DNA from: Pseudomonas sessilinigenes
Lineage (GTDB): Bacteria; Pseudomonadota; Gammaproteobacteria; Pseudomonadales; Pseudomonadaceae
NCBI RefSeq assembly: GCF_003850565.1
Contig: NZ_CP027706.1
Location: 6,324,001-6,388,000, forward strand
Direction of reading: 5' to 3'
Length of the DNA: 64,000 bases
Shown: positions 12,878 to 22,853 of the stretch, in pieces
How positions within the stretch are numbered: position 1 is the stretch's first letter
How the letters are laid out: every line of letters begins with the position of its first letter
Program-made: the position numbers and the translations under genes
The notes under the pieces: generated by a model
What the model saw: only the letters and a program-made list of their open reading frames with translations
Databases searched by the model: none
What the model was told of the DNA's origin: nothing

Positions 12878-13042
12878 GTGATGAATATCCGCCAGCAACT
12901 CAACCTCTCGCGCTCGGTATTCGCCATGTCCCTGCGCACCAACACCCGTACCCTGGAGAACTGGGAACAGGGCCGCGCTACCCCCAATGCCCAGGCCACT
13001 ACCCTGATACGCCTGGTGGAGCGCTATCCCGACACGGTGTAA
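12878..13042 (+). pseudogene. Truncated XRE/HigA-type helix-turn-helix protein
   Basis: A short frame (53 codons from the ATG at 12881, or one more from GTG at 12878) encodes LNLSRSVFAMSLRTNTRTLENWEQGR..., a textbook XRE helix-turn-helix of the HigA/NadS antitoxin kind (LSxxxFAxxLxxxxxTLxNWEQG). Family members usually have about 40 more N-terminal residues, and no toxin gene is adjacent. No convincing ribosome site precedes it. I read it as the surviving DNA-binding end of an antitoxin-like gene. It could alternatively be an intact mini-protein. Confidence 0.5.
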
Positions 13043-13093
13043 CGCCTCGCTTCGCTGGCCTGAGCCAGCAGGCAGCATTCAACAGGCAACAAA

Positions 13094-13114
13094 AAACCCG
13101 CGCCAGGCGGGTTT
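13094..13114. terminator. Terminator 3' of cysS (bidirectional shape)
   Basis: The inverted repeat AAACCCGC / GCGGGTTT has a 5-base loop and is flanked by an A-run on the left, which reads as a T-run on the minus strand. It ends cysS transcription and could also stop + strand reading from the XRE remnant. Confidence 0.85.
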
Positions 13115-13135
13115 CTTGTTGTAGCGAACGTCGGC

Positions 13136-14518
13136 TCAGTCAGCCAGGCGCCAGGTAGTGCCGCCCTTGCCATCTTCCAGGATCACGCCCATGGCGGTGA
13201 TCTGGTCGCGGATTCGGTCGGATTCGGCCCAGTCCTTGTTGGCACGAGCCGCCAGGCGAGCCTGGATAAGCGCCTCGACCTGCTCTGCATCGACCCGATC
13301 ACCAGCACCGGCCTGCAGGAAGTCCTCGGCCTCCAGCTGCAATACGCCCAGCACATCGGCCAGTTGCCGCAAGCGGGCCGCCAGGCCAGCCGCCGCATCG
13401 AGGTCGCTCTCACGCAGGCGGTTGATCTCGCGCACCATCTCGAACAGCACGGCACAGGCTTCCGGGGTACCGAAGTCGTCGTTCATCACCTGGGTGAAAC
13501 GCTCGACGAAGGCCTCGCCGCCGGCAGGGGCCACTTTCGGCAGGCCCTTGAGCGCGTGGTAGAACCGCTCCAGGGCGCCCTTGGCGTCCTTGAGGTTGTC
13601 TTCCGAGTAGTTGATCGCGCTGCGGTAGTGGCTGGACACCAGCAGGTAGCGCACCACCTCCGGATGGTACTTGTCGAGCACGTCGCGAATGGTGAAGAAG
13701 TTGTTCAAGGACTTGGACATCTTCTCGCCGTTGATGCGAATCATGCCGCAGTGCATCCAGGCATTGGCGTAGGTCTTGCCGGTGGCTGCCTCGCTCTGGG
13801 CGATCTCGTTCTCGTGGTGCGGGAACTCCAGATCGCTGCCACCGCCATGGATGTCGAAGGTCTCGCCCAGGCAGCAGGTGGACATCACCGAGCACTCGAT
13901 ATGCCAGCCCGGACGCCCGGCGCCCCACGGCGACTCCCAGCTCGGCTCGCCCGGCTTGGTGGCCTTCCACAGGACGAAGTCCAGCGGGTCCTGCTTGGCT
14001 TCGTCGACCTCGATCCGCGCACCGATGCGCAGGTCCTCGATCTTCTTGCGCGACAGCTTGCCGTAGCCCATGAACTTGGCGACGCGGTAGTACACGTCAC
14101 CATTGCCAGGCGCGTAGGCATAACCCTTGTCGATCAAGGTCTGGATCATGCTCAGCATGCCAGGGATATGATCCGTGGCCCGTGGCTCCAGGTCCGGCTT
14201 CTTGATGTTCAGCCGGGCCTCGTCCTCGTGCATGGCCGTGATCATGCGCTCGGTCAACGCGTTGTACGGCTCGCCGTTCTCCCGTGCCCGATTGATGATC
14301 TTGTCTTCGATATCGGTGATGTTGCGCACGTAGGTCAAGTTGTAGCCGCTGAAACGCAACCAGCGGGTCACCAGGTCGAAGGCGACCATGCTGCGGCCGT
14401 GGCCGATGTGGCAGTAGTCGTACACGGTCATCCCGCACACGTACATGCGCACATTGTTGCCATCCAGGGGCTTGAAGACTTCTTTGCTCTTGGTGAGCGT
14501 GTTGTAGATCGTTAGCAC
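13136..14518 (-). CDS. cysS: Cysteine--tRNA ligase
   Basis: CysRS (460 residues) charges tRNA-Cys. The class I signatures HIGH (residues 37-40, in [12 protein letters not shown]) and KMSKS (about residue 266, EKMSKSLNN) are intact. The zinc ligands that select cysteine are visible as C28 (YVCGMT), the cysteine of HIECSVMS and the HHENE stretch. Length is normal for gammaproteobacteria. It starts 18 bases after the glnS stop on the same strand, so the two synthetases are very likely co-transcribed. Confidence 0.97.
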   Translation of the reverse strand: MLTIYNTLTKSKEVFKPLDGNNVRMYVCGMTVYDYCHIGHGRSMVAFDLVTRWLRFSGYNLTYVRNITDIEDKIINRARENGEPYNALTERMITAMHEDEARLNIKKPDLEPRATDHIPGMLSMIQTLIDKGYAYAPGNGDVYYRVAKFMGYGKLSRKKIEDLRIGARIEVDEAKQDPLDFVLWKATKPGEPSWESPWGAGRPGWHIECSVMSTCCLGETFDIHGGGSDLEFPHHENEIAQSEAATGKTYANAWMHCGMIRINGEKMSKSLNNFFTIRDVLDKYHPEVVRYLLVSSHYRSAINYSEDNLKDAKGALERFYHALKGLPKVAPAGGEAFVERFTQVMNDDFGTPEACAVLFEMVREINRLRESDLDAAAGLAARLRQLADVLGVLQLEAEDFLQAGAGDRVDAEQVEALIQARLAARANKDWAESDRIRDQITAMGVILEDGKGGTTWRLAD

Positions 14519-14536
14519 GTTAGTTCCTTGACTGAA

Positions 14537-16234
14537 TCACTGACCCCAGGAGTCGCGCAGGGTCACGGTACGGTTGAATACCGGGGCACCTGGTTTCGAG
14601 TCCTTGATATCCGCGCAGAAGTAGCCTTCGCGCTCGAACTGGAAACGGTCCTCCGGCTGTGCGTTGCCCAACGAGGGTTCGGCACGACAACCAGTGAGCA
14701 CTTGCAGGGAGTCAGGGTTGATGTTGTCCAGGAAACTGGCGCCGTCCTCGGCCTTCTCCGGGTTCGAGGAACGGAACAGGCGATCGTACAGGCGTACTTC
14801 GCACTCGACGCTGGCGGCGGCCGGCACCCAGTGGATCACGCCCTTGACCTTGCGGCCCTCCGGGTTCTTGCCCAGGGTGTCCGGATCGTAGGAGCAGCGC
14901 AGTTCGACGATGTTGCCGTCGGCATCCTTGATCGCCTCGTCGGCGCGGATCACGTAGCTGCCACGCAGGCGCACTTCACCGGCCGGCTCCAGGCGCTTGT
15001 AGCCTTTTGGCGGCTCTTCCATGAAGTCGTCGCGATCGATGTAGATTTCACGGGCGAATGGCAGCACGCGCACGCCCATGTCTTCTTTCGGGTGACGCGG
15101 CAGCTCGAGGTTCTCGACCTGGCCTTCCGGGTAGTTGGTGATCACCACCTTCAACGGGCGCAGCACGCACATGGCACGCGGGGCGCTCTGGTCGAGGTCG
15201 TCACGGATGCTGAACTCCAGCATGCCGAAATCCACCACGCCGTCGGAACGGTTGGTGCCGATCATCTCGCAGAAGTTACGGATCGACTTGGGGGTGTAGC
15301 CACGACGGCGGAAGCCCGACAGGGTCGACATGCGCGGGTCGTCCCAGCCGTTGACGTGCTGCTCGTCCACCAGTTGCTTGAGCTTGCGCTTGCTGGTGAT
15401 GGTGTAGTTCAGGTTCAGGCGGCTGAACTCGTACTGGCGCGGTTTGCACGGCACCGGCAGGTTGTCCAGGAACCACTCGTACAGCGGACGATGGCTTTCG
15501 AACTCCAGGGTGCAGATCGAATGGGTGATGCCTTCGATGGCGTCCGACTGACCGTGGGTGAAGTCGTAGATCGGGTAGATGCACCACTTGTCACCGGTCT
15601 GGTGGTGATGGGCATGGCGAATGCGGTAGAGGATCGGGTCGCGCAGGTTCATGTTCGGCGAGGCCATGTCGATCTTGGCCCGCAGTACGCGTTCACCATC
15701 CTTGAACTCGCCGGCCTTCATGCGGGCGAACCAGTCCAGGTTCTCTTCCACCGAGCGCTCGCGGAACGGGCTGTTCTTGCCCGGCTCGGTGAGGGTGCCA
15801 CGGTATTCCTTGGCCTGCTCGGGAGTCAGGTCGTCGACATAGGCCTTGCCCGCCTTGATCAGCTCCACCGCCCAATCGTGCAACTGGTCGAAATATTGCG
15901 AGGCATAGCGCACTTCACCGGCCCACTCGAAGCCCAGCCACTTGACGTCGCGCTCGATGGCGTCGATGTACTCCTGGTCTTCCTTGGCCGGGTTGGTATC
16001 GTCGAAACGCAGGTGGGTGACGCCGCCGAATTCCTGGGCCAGGCCGAAGTTCACGCAGATCGACTTGGCATGACCGATGTGCAGGTAGCCGTTGGGCTCC
16101 GGCGGGAAGCGGGTCACGATCTGAGAGTGTTTACCCGAATCCAGGTCCGCCTGGATGATCGGGCGCAGGAAGTTGACCGGTACGGCCGGTCCAGTCTTGG
16201 AATTGGAGGTAGGGTCGACAGTGGGCTTGCTCAT
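14537..16234 (-). CDS. glnS: Glutamine--tRNA ligase
   Basis: GlnRS (565 residues) charges tRNA-Gln directly, which is typical of gammaproteobacteria. The class I signature is in [16 protein letters not shown] and the second signature is the variant TSKRKL. The tRNA-acceptor region [16 protein letters not shown] and the two beta-barrel anticodon domains fill the C-terminal half. I place the start at the ATG at 16234 because it has AAGGA just upstream and the frame before it is not conserved-looking. Divergent from ppiB; it leads the glnS-cysS operon. Confidence 0.96.
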   Translation of the reverse strand: MSKPTVDPTSNSKTGPAVPVNFLRPIIQADLDSGKHSQIVTRFPPEPNGYLHIGHAKSICVNFGLAQEFGGVTHLRFDDTNPAKEDQEYIDAIERDVKWLGFEWAGEVRYASQYFDQLHDWAVELIKAGKAYVDDLTPEQAKEYRGTLTEPGKNSPFRERSVEENLDWFARMKAGEFKDGERVLRAKIDMASPNMNLRDPILYRIRHAHHHQTGDKWCIYPIYDFTHGQSDAIEGITHSICTLEFESHRPLYEWFLDNLPVPCKPRQYEFSRLNLNYTITSKRKLKQLVDEQHVNGWDDPRMSTLSGFRRRGYTPKSIRNFCEMIGTNRSDGVVDFGMLEFSIRDDLDQSAPRAMCVLRPLKVVITNYPEGQVENLELPRHPKEDMGVRVLPFAREIYIDRDDFMEEPPKGYKRLEPAGEVRLRGSYVIRADEAIKDADGNIVELRCSYDPDTLGKNPEGRKVKGVIHWVPAAASVECEVRLYDRLFRSSNPEKAEDGASFLDNINPDSLQVLTGCRAEPSLGNAQPEDRFQFEREGYFCADIKDSKPGAPVFNRTVTLRDSWGQ

Positions 16235-16503
16235 AGGATCCTTGAACGTACAAGTGCGCGGCCGGATGCGGCCTGATAAATCAAAACGGATATCATAGCC
16301 GATGCTGTCAAGTGCCTGACAGAGCGCAGCTTTAAAACTGCGGCTATTAATAGCAGGCAAGTTAAAAAACCACCTCGAAATTCGCGGCTCTCAGGCTAAA
16401 CTGCGCTCCTTGGCCGCAGGATGCGCCAGATCGGTCCGGACCGCTTGCCTGTCCCGGCCCCGAAGATTTCTTGAAAACGCTTTCCTTATAAAGAGTACCG
16501 ACC

Positions 16504-17007
16504 ATGACCCAAGTCAAACTGACCACCAACCACGGCGAGATCGTGCTGGAACTGAACGCCGAGAAAGCCCCGTTGACCGTGGCCAACTTCGTCGAATACG
16601 TGAAAGCCGGTCACTATGAAAACACCGTCTTCCACCGCGTCATCGGTAACTTCATGATCCAGGGCGGTGGTTTCGAACCTGGCATGAAAGAGAAGAAAGA
16701 CAAGCGTCCAAGCATCCAGAACGAAGCGGACAACGGCCTTTCCAACGACAAGTACACCATCGCCATGGCCCGCACCATGGAGCCGCATTCGGCCTCCGCG
16801 CAGTTCTTCATCAACGTCACCGACAACAGCTTCCTCAACCACAGCGGCAAGACCGTGCAGGGCTGGGGCTACGCAGTATTCGGCAAGGTGATCGCCGGTA
16901 CCGAAGTGGTCGACAAGATCAAGGGCGTGGCCACCACCATGAAGGCCGGCCACCAGGACGTACCCGCAGAAGACGTGATCATCGAGAAAGCCGAGATCAT
17001 TGAGTGA
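16504..17007 (+). CDS. ppiB: Cytoplasmic cyclophilin-type peptidyl-prolyl isomerase
   Basis: This 167-residue cyclophilin catalyses cis-trans isomerisation of peptidyl-proline bonds. There is no signal peptide, so it is the cytoplasmic PpiB type. Active-site residues are visible in [13 protein letters not shown] (Arg, Phe, Met, Gln), SAQFFIN and the tryptophan of [10 protein letters not shown]. It is the first gene of a two-gene unit. Its stop overlaps the lpxH start by 4 bases (GTGA). Confidence 0.96.
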   Translation: MTQVKLTTNHGEIVLELNAEKAPLTVANFVEYVKAGHYENTVFHRVIGNFMIQGGGFEPGMKEKKDKRPSIQNEADNGLSNDKYTIAMARTMEPHSASAQFFINVTDNSFLNHSGKTVQGWGYAVFGKVIAGTEVVDKIKGVATTMKAGHQDVPAEDVIIEKAEIIE

Positions 17008-17756
17008 TACTGCTGATTTCAGACCTGCATCTGGAAGAGCAACGCCCGGACATCACCCGGGCGTTTCTGGATTTACTCGGTGGCCGCGCCCGCGGCGCCG
17101 AGGCGCTGTACATCCTCGGCGACTTCTTCGAGGTATGGATCGGCGACGATGCCATGACCCCCTACCAGCTTTCTATCTGCCAGGCATTGCGGGAACTGAG
17201 CGACAGCGGTACGCAAGTCTTCCTGATGCATGGCAATCGCGACTTCCTGCTCGGCAAGGCCTTCTGCAAGGCCGCCGGCGCCACCCTGCTCAAGGACCCC
17301 AGCGTCGTCGAGTTCTACGGCGAACCGGTGCTGCTGATGCACGGTGACAGCCTGTGCACTCGGGACGAGGCTTACCAGCGCATGCGCCGTTACCTGCGCA
17401 ACCCGCTGAGCCTGTGGATCTTGCGAAACCTGCCACTGCGCACCCGGCACAAGCTGGCACGCAAGCTGCGCAACGAAAGCCGGGCGCAGACCCGCATGAA
17501 GGCCAACGATATTGTCGATGTGACCCCCGACGAAGTACCGAGGGTGATGCAACAGCACGGTGTACGCACCCTGGTGCATGGCCATACCCATCGTCCGGCG
17601 ATCCACAAGCTGCAAATCGGCGAGCAAGCGGCCAAGCGCATCGTACTGGGCGACTGGGATCGACAGGGTTGGGCGTTGCAAGTGGATGAACAAGGCTTCC
17701 ACCTGGCGGCCTTCGACTTCATGCCCTGCGTACCGGCCCTGCCCGACTCACCCTAG
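17004..17756 (+). CDS. lpxH: UDP-2,3-diacylglucosamine diphosphatase
   Basis: LpxH (250 residues) hydrolyses UDP-2,3-diacylglucosamine to lipid X in lipid A synthesis, at the inner face of the membrane. Calcineurin-like metallophosphoesterase motifs are complete: [29 protein letters not shown] and HGHTHRP. The start is GTG at 17004, overlapping the ppiB stop, and family members begin at exactly this point ([10 protein letters not shown]). It converges on the efflux operon across a 99-base structured gap. Confidence 0.96.
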   Translation: MILLISDLHLEEQRPDITRAFLDLLGGRARGAEALYILGDFFEVWIGDDAMTPYQLSICQALRELSDSGTQVFLMHGNRDFLLGKAFCKAAGATLLKDPSVVEFYGEPVLLMHGDSLCTRDEAYQRMRRYLRNPLSLWILRNLPLRTRHKLARKLRNESRAQTRMKANDIVDVTPDEVPRVMQQHGVRTLVHGHTHRPAIHKLQIGEQAAKRIVLGDWDRQGWALQVDEQGFHLAAFDFMPCVPALPDSP

Positions 17757-17767
17757 GCACTTGCTGC

Positions 17768-17842
17768 CCGGGTGATGGAGCCGACTGGCCAAGAGCCGGT
17801 TGAACCGGTGACGGACTCAACGAGCTCTTGGCTGGCACCCGG
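17768..17842. other. Nested inverted repeats between convergent lpxH and the efflux MFS gene
   Basis: Three nested arm pairs fold this 75-base stretch: CCGGGTG (17768-17774) with CACCCGG (17836-17842), GCCAAGAGC (17788-17796) with GCTCTTGGC (17824-17832), and inner CCGGTT/AACCGG. There is no T tract. The position between converging genes suggests a bidirectional 3'-end structure; this is inference. Confidence 0.55.
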
Positions 17843-17855
17843 CCTTGGCCAGGCC

Positions 17856-19385
17856 TCAGTGCCCGGCCGATGCCGGCCCCGCCTTGGCGGCGAACGGCGG
17901 CTTGGCCAGCCACACCAGCAGGATCAGCCCCATGAAACTCCAGCCCAGCAACGTGAAGTAATCCACCGTGGACAGCATGTAGGCCTGGCTGGTGAGGATC
18001 TGGTCAAGTTGTGCATAGGCCTTGGTGCTCGCCCCGCCCAGGCTGCTCAAGGCATCCCGGGTGGCCGGATCGAAGGTGCTGATGTGCTCGCTCAGATAGG
18101 CATGGTGCTGGTCCGCCCGGCGAATCCAGATCCAGGTGGTCAGCGATGCCGCGAAGCTCCCGCCCAGGGTCCGCAGGAACGTCGCCAGGCCGGCGCCATC
18201 GGCAATTTCGTGGGGCGGCAGGTCCGACATCAGGATGCTCAGGGTCGGCATGAAGAACAGCGCCACGCCAATACCCATGAACAACTGCACCAGGGCGATG
18301 TGCTGGAAGTCCACCTCGTTGGTGAAGCCGGCGCGCATGAAGCAGCTCAGGCCAATGGCCAGGAACGCCAGGCCGGCGAGCAGGCGCAGGTCGAACCGGT
18401 GGGCGTACTTGCCGACGAAGGGCGACATCACGACCGGCAGGATCCCGATCGGCGCAACGGCCAACCCGGCCCAGGTGGCGGTGTAGCCCATCTGGGTCTG
18501 CAACCATTGCGGCAGGATCAGGTTGATCCCGAAGAACCCGGCATACCCCCCTACCAGCACGATGGTGCCGATCCGGAAGTTGCGGTGGGCAAACAGCCGC
18601 AGGTTGACCACCGGGTGTCGATCGGTCATTTCCCAGATCACGAAGACCGCCAGGGCGATCACCGAGACCAGCGTGCCGATAATGATGAAGCTGGACTCGA
18701 ACCAATCCAGGTCGTTGCCCTTGTCGAGCACGATCTGCAACGCCCCGACCCCGACGATCAGGCTGAGCAGGCCGATGTAGTCCATCGGCTGGCGACTGGT
18801 GACCACCGGCCGCGCCTTGAGCTGCTGCATCACCACCCAGGCGGCGAACAACCCGATGGGGATGTTGATGAAGAAGATCCAGGGCCAACTGTAGCTGTCG
18901 GTGATCCAGCCCCCCAGGATCGGCCCGGCGATCGGTGCCACCACCGTGACCATCGCCAGCAATGCCAGGGCCATCCCCCGTTTCGCCGGAGGGTACACGG
19001 CAATCAGCAGGGTCTGGGTCATTGGATAAAGAGGACCGGCCACCACTCCCTGCAATACCCGAAAGCCCACCAGCTCGGGCATCGAGGTGGAAATACCACA
19101 CAGGAACGAGGCCAGCACGAACAGCAGCGTGGCCCAGATGAACAGCTTCACTTCACCGAAACGTCGGCTCAGCCAGCCGGTCAACGGCAAGGCGATAGCG
19201 TTGCTCACGGCGAACGAGGTAATCACCCAGGTGCCCTGCTCCGAGCTCACGCCCAGGTTGCCGGAAATGGTCGGCAACGCCACGTTGGCGATAGTGGTGT
19301 CGAGCACTTGCATGAAGGTTGCCAGCGACAGGCCGATGGTACTCAGCAGGAGGCTGGGGGGCGTGAAAGAGGCATTATTGCTCAT
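17856..19385 (-). CDS. DHA2-family drug efflux MFS transporter (EmrB-like)
   Basis: A 509-residue, 14-helix major facilitator of the EmrB/QacA (DHA2) group, the inner-membrane pump of a tripartite system. Family motifs include the DTTIANVALP start (TM1), LSRRFGEVKLF after TM2, RVLQGVVAGPLYP, and motif C (APIAGPILGGWI). It is the last gene of marR-OMF-emrA-emrB. AAGGG precedes the ATG. This gene set resembles P. aeruginosa PA5157-PA5160 in order and families. Substrate is not predictable from sequence. Confidence 0.93.
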   Translation of the reverse strand: MSNNASFTPPSLLLSTIGLSLATFMQVLDTTIANVALPTISGNLGVSSEQGTWVITSFAVSNAIALPLTGWLSRRFGEVKLFIWATLLFVLASFLCGISTSMPELVGFRVLQGVVAGPLYPMTQTLLIAVYPPAKRGMALALLAMVTVVAPIAGPILGGWITDSYSWPWIFFINIPIGLFAAWVVMQQLKARPVVTSRQPMDYIGLLSLIVGVGALQIVLDKGNDLDWFESSFIIIGTLVSVIALAVFVIWEMTDRHPVVNLRLFAHRNFRIGTIVLVGGYAGFFGINLILPQWLQTQMGYTATWAGLAVAPIGILPVVMSPFVGKYAHRFDLRLLAGLAFLAIGLSCFMRAGFTNEVDFQHIALVQLFMGIGVALFFMPTLSILMSDLPPHEIADGAGLATFLRTLGGSFAASLTTWIWIRRADQHHAYLSEHISTFDPATRDALSSLGGASTKAYAQLDQILTSQAYMLSTVDYFTLLGWSFMGLILLVWLAKPPFAAKAGPASAGH

Positions 19386-19453
19386 CGCGAATCCCTTGGA
19401 ACTGGACAGGCGCCTCGGTCGCTAGGCGCAACCGAGACTGGCGGATTGGCGAA

Positions 19454-20653
19454 TCAGCGCTTGGCGGTCTTGCCGAGGGTCGCGCTGTTGTCGTGGATCA
19501 GGCGCGCAATCAAGGCATCGGCTTCGCCCAACTGACGGTCGTAGACGTTGGTGCTGAAGGAAGCCTGCTGCGGTGGCTGCTGGGCCAGGACCGGACCGCT
19601 CTGGTCCCGCAGGTTGACGTTGACCACCGTCGACAGGCCAACCCGCAGCGGGTTCTTGGCCAGCTCCTCGGCATTGATATGAATGCGCACCGGCACCCGT
19701 TGCACGATCTTGATCCAGTTACCGGTAGCGTTTTGCGCCGGTAGCAGGGAGAAGGCACTGCCAGTACCGGCACCGAGACTGTCGACCGTACCGCTGTACT
19801 TCACATCGCTGCCATAGATATCCGCCTCGATGTCCACCGGCTGGCCGATGCGCATGTCGCGCAATTGGGTTTCCTTGAAGTTGGCGTCGATCCACAGCTG
19901 GTCCAGGGGAATCACCGCCATCAGGGCCGTACCCGGCTGGACCCGCTGGCCCAACTGCACGGTACGCTTGGCCACATAACCGGTAACAGGCGCGATCAGG
20001 GTGCTGCGGGCATTGTTCAGGTAGGCCTGGCGCAGTTGCGCAGCGGCCGACTGTACATCCGGATGGTTGGAAACCACGGTGTCGTCCACCAGGGCGTTGG
20101 TGGTGGCAAGTTGCTGCTGGGCATTGGCCAGGGCATTTTGCGCAGTGGTCAGGTCATCCCGGGCATGGGACAGCTCCTCCTGGGAAATCGCTCCGCTGGC
20201 CGCCAGGTTCTTGCGGCGGCTGAAGTTGTCCTGGGCTTTTTGCACCTCGGCCTTCTGCGCCGCCACCTGGGCCCGCATGCCATCGACATTGCTGTACAGG
20301 CCGCGCACCTGGCGCACGGTACGGGCCAGGTTGGCCTCGGCGCTCTGCAGGCCGACCTGGGCATCGTTAGGGTCGAAGTTGATCAGCACCTGGCCTTCGT
20401 GCACCAGGTCGCCATCATCGGCACCAATGCTGACCACGGTACCGGTGACCAGCGGAGTGATCTCCACCACGTTGCCATTCACATAGGCATCGTCGGTGTT
20501 CTCGTTCCAGCGGCCATAGAGTTCATGCCAGGCGAATACGCCCAATCCGCCCAGGATGACGATAGCGGTCAACCCCAGGAGCATCATCTTGCGCTTGCGC
20601 GGATTGGCGTTGTCCGGAGTGCTTGCAGTGTTTTGAGTGTCGGCGTTAGCCAT
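19454..20653 (-). CDS. Efflux periplasmic adaptor (EmrA/HlyD family)
   Basis: A 399-residue membrane fusion protein that bridges the EmrB-like pump and the outer-membrane channel. It has one N-terminal membrane anchor (MMLLGLTAIVILGGLGVFAWHE), a split lipoyl/barrel-sandwich domain (VVEITPLVTGTVVSIGADDGDLVHEGQ and LIAPVTGYVAKRTVQLGQRV), a coiled-coil hairpin between them and a beta-barrel domain. GAGGT lies before the ATG. It lies 68 bases upstream of the pump gene and 15 bases after the OMF gene, within one operon. Confidence 0.93.
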   Translation of the reverse strand: MANADTQNTASTPDNANPRKRKMMLLGLTAIVILGGLGVFAWHELYGRWNENTDDAYVNGNVVEITPLVTGTVVSIGADDGDLVHEGQVLINFDPNDAQVGLQSAEANLARTVRQVRGLYSNVDGMRAQVAAQKAEVQKAQDNFSRRKNLAASGAISQEELSHARDDLTTAQNALANAQQQLATTNALVDDTVVSNHPDVQSAAAQLRQAYLNNARSTLIAPVTGYVAKRTVQLGQRVQPGTALMAVIPLDQLWIDANFKETQLRDMRIGQPVDIEADIYGSDVKYSGTVDSLGAGTGSAFSLLPAQNATGNWIKIVQRVPVRIHINAEELAKNPLRVGLSTVVNVNLRDQSGPVLAQQPPQQASFSTNVYDRQLGEADALIARLIHDNSATLGKTAKR

Positions 20654-20668
20654 GACAAATACCTCGAA

Positions 20669-22138
20669 TTATGGAGTCTGCAGGACGGCGGTCGGGCTGG
20701 CCGAAGCCAGGTTCTGGGCATCGAAGCCGCCCCCCAGGGCTTGCATCAACTGGATCGACAGATCGATCTGCTGGGCATTGAGCGTGGCCAACTGGCGCTG
20801 GGCCTGCAGCAGTTGCTGCTCGATGCTCAGCACATCCAGATAGTTGCCAATGCCGGAGCCGTAGCGCTGGACCACGGTGTCGTAGGAGTCCTGGGCAATA
20901 TCGGTCGCATGTTGCTGGGCACCGATCTGCCGCCCGATGTCGCGCAACTGGGCAACGCTGTCGCTGACATCCCCCAGGGCCGTCACCAGGGTCTTGTTGT
21001 ATTGGGCTACCGCCAGGTCATAGTCGGCATCCCGGGCGTCGAGACTGGCCCGCAGGCGACCGCCATCGAAAATCGGCAGCGAGACCGTCGGGGCGATAGT
21101 GAAGAACCGGCTGGCCGAGCCGAACATCGCGTCTCCCAGCAACGACTCGGCACCGGCGCTGGCGCTCAGGTTGAGGTTGGGATAGAAGCGGGTCTTGCTG
21201 GCATCGATGTCCTTGCTCGCTGCCTCCACACGCCAACGGGCCGCCACCAGGTCGGGACGACGGCCCAACAACTCGGCGGGCAGGGTCGATGGCAAGGCCA
21301 CGGCACTGGCTTGCAGGACTTTCGGCCGGCTGATCTCGTCAGCCCGGCCCGGGCCTTTGCCCAGCAGCACGGCCAGGGCGATCTTCGCGCTCTGCAGTTG
21401 TTTTTCAGCATCGATCAGGCTGGCCTGGGCACCAGCCTCCAGACTCTCGGTCTGTTGATACTGGTATTGACTGTCGATCCCGGCACTCAGGCGCCGCTGG
21501 CTGAGTTCCAACATCTGCCGGGTACGCTTGAGATCCTCGGCGGCCAGGTCATGGACAATATGGGCATGCCCCAGGTCGCTGTAGGCGCGGGCGACATCGG
21601 CGGCCAGGGTCAGGCTGGCGGCCTGGCGATCGACCTCGGCGGCCCGGGCCTGGCCCAATGCGGCTTCCCAAGCGGCACGCTGGCCACCCCAGAGATCGAA
21701 GTTGTAGTTGAAGCTGGCGCTGATGTTACGCACCGTGGAGTAGGCACCACCCTGGCCACGCGGGTCCTGGTCACGAGCCAGGCGCGAACGGCTGGCACCG
21801 GCCTTGGCATCCAGGGTCGGCATTCTTTCAGCATCGGCAGCGTAGGCGGCAGCGCTGGCCTGGTGGGCCCGGGCACTGGCGATCTGCATATCCGGGCTGT
21901 CCCGCAGGGCTTCCTGGATCAGGCCGTCGAGCTGGCTGTCGCCCAGGCTCTTCCACCAGTCGCCGCGGGGCCAGGCCGCTGGCGACAGCGACACACCATT
22001 CAGGGCCTTGCCGGTGGCCAGGCTTTGCGCCGACAGGCTCACACCCTCGGTATCCAGGCCGCTGTAGTTGGCGCAACCGGCCAGGCTCATGGCCAAGAGC
22101 ACCAGGCTGACACGCGTGCGCAAGACTTTACTGCTCAT
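20669..22138 (-). CDS. NodT-family outer membrane efflux channel
   Basis: A 489-residue TolC-like outer membrane factor. The N-terminus is a lipoprotein signal: hydrophobic core then LAGC (C22), followed by ANYSGLDTEGV. Two duplicated coiled-coil halves follow (repeats around WWKSLGDSQLDGLIQEAL and RPDLVAARWRVEAASKDI), characteristic of the NodT/OprM group. The start overlaps the marR stop by 4 bases, so channel synthesis should be coupled to the repressor. Confidence 0.93.
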   Translation of the reverse strand: MSSKVLRTRVSLVLLAMSLAGCANYSGLDTEGVSLSAQSLATGKALNGVSLSPAAWPRGDWWKSLGDSQLDGLIQEALRDSPDMQIASARAHQASAAAYAADAERMPTLDAKAGASRSRLARDQDPRGQGGAYSTVRNISASFNYNFDLWGGQRAAWEAALGQARAAEVDRQAASLTLAADVARAYSDLGHAHIVHDLAAEDLKRTRQMLELSQRRLSAGIDSQYQYQQTESLEAGAQASLIDAEKQLQSAKIALAVLLGKGPGRADEISRPKVLQASAVALPSTLPAELLGRRPDLVAARWRVEAASKDIDASKTRFYPNLNLSASAGAESLLGDAMFGSASRFFTIAPTVSLPIFDGGRLRASLDARDADYDLAVAQYNKTLVTALGDVSDSVAQLRDIGRQIGAQQHATDIAQDSYDTVVQRYGSGIGNYLDVLSIEQQLLQAQRQLATLNAQQIDLSIQLMQALGGGFDAQNLASASPTAVLQTP

Positions 22139-22608
22139 TTAGCACCTACCCGCTGGATGGTGATCGGGTCACCCGCTGCCAGCAAAATTTTCTTCAGGAT
22201 CTGCTCTAGCGTGCCCAGCTCCTCGGGCGTGATCGCCCCCACCAACTGGTTCATCGCTTCGGCACCGATGTGCGGCAACCGATCCGCCAGCTTGCGTCCT
22301 TCTTCCGTGAGTAACAGTTGCACCTGGCGCCGATCGCCTTCCGAGCGTTTGCGGGCAAGAAAATCCTTTTGTTCCAGGCGGTCGAGCATGCGGGTCATCG
22401 AGCCGCTGTCCAGCGACAGGTGACGGCACAGCTCGGCCGGGGTATCGACATCGAACTGCGCCATGATGATCAGCACCTTGAACTGCGCGGCCGTGATGCC
22501 ATGGGGTTCCATGTGGGTGTCGATGATCCGGTCCTTGAGCAAGGCCGCACGTCCCAGCAGCAACCCGAGATGGCAATTGTGAAAGTTGTCCGGCTGGAAA
22601 TGCTTCAT
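22135..22608 (-). CDS. MarR-family repressor of the adjacent efflux operon
   Basis: A 157-residue winged-helix MarR regulator: N-terminal dimer helices, then LSLDSGSMTRMLDRLEQKDFLARKRSEGDRRQVQLLLTEEG, which is the recognition helix and beta-wing with the conserved D-R-R. It is first in the operon, and two perfect palindromes stand in its own promoter, so negative autoregulation with induction by a small aromatic ligand is the likely mode. The regulatory link is inferred from position; the fold assignment is clear. Confidence 0.93.
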   Translation of the reverse strand: MKHFQPDNFHNCHLGLLLGRAALLKDRIIDTHMEPHGITAAQFKVLIIMAQFDVDTPAELCRHLSLDSGSMTRMLDRLEQKDFLARKRSEGDRRQVQLLLTEEGRKLADRLPHIGAEAMNQLVGAITPEELGTLEQILKKILLAAGDPITIQRVGAK

Positions 22609-22622
22609 CTGACCACCGTTAG

Positions 22623-22677
22623 CTGCCTAGGCAGGGATAATGTGTCGAGATGTTACTGCCTAGGCAGCGAATGTCAA
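22623..22677 (-). promoter_or_regulatory. marR-efflux operon promoter with twin operators
   Basis: The 12-bp palindrome CTGCCTAGGCAG occurs twice, at 22623-22634 and 22656-22667, with centres 33 bp apart (about three helical turns). On the minus strand a TTGACA -35 (22672-22677) and a TAACAT -10 (22650-22655) with a 16-bp spacer enclose the upstream palindrome completely. A repressor bound there would block RNA polymerase. No other function for this 245-base gap was seen. Confidence 0.8.
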
Positions 22678-22853
22678 CGTAATAATTAGCATGCTCTTTA
22701 TTTTCAGGATGAACGCAAGCTCACAGTGGCCAGGAACCACTGCGCGAGCCCTCAGGGAAATGCAATCGAGAAAGAGCCCTGGGGCCGCCGCACTGCGGAT
22801 CGATACAGGTCCTGTGGACCTTGGCGCATGCGGCGGCGACAGGGAGCGCGAGG

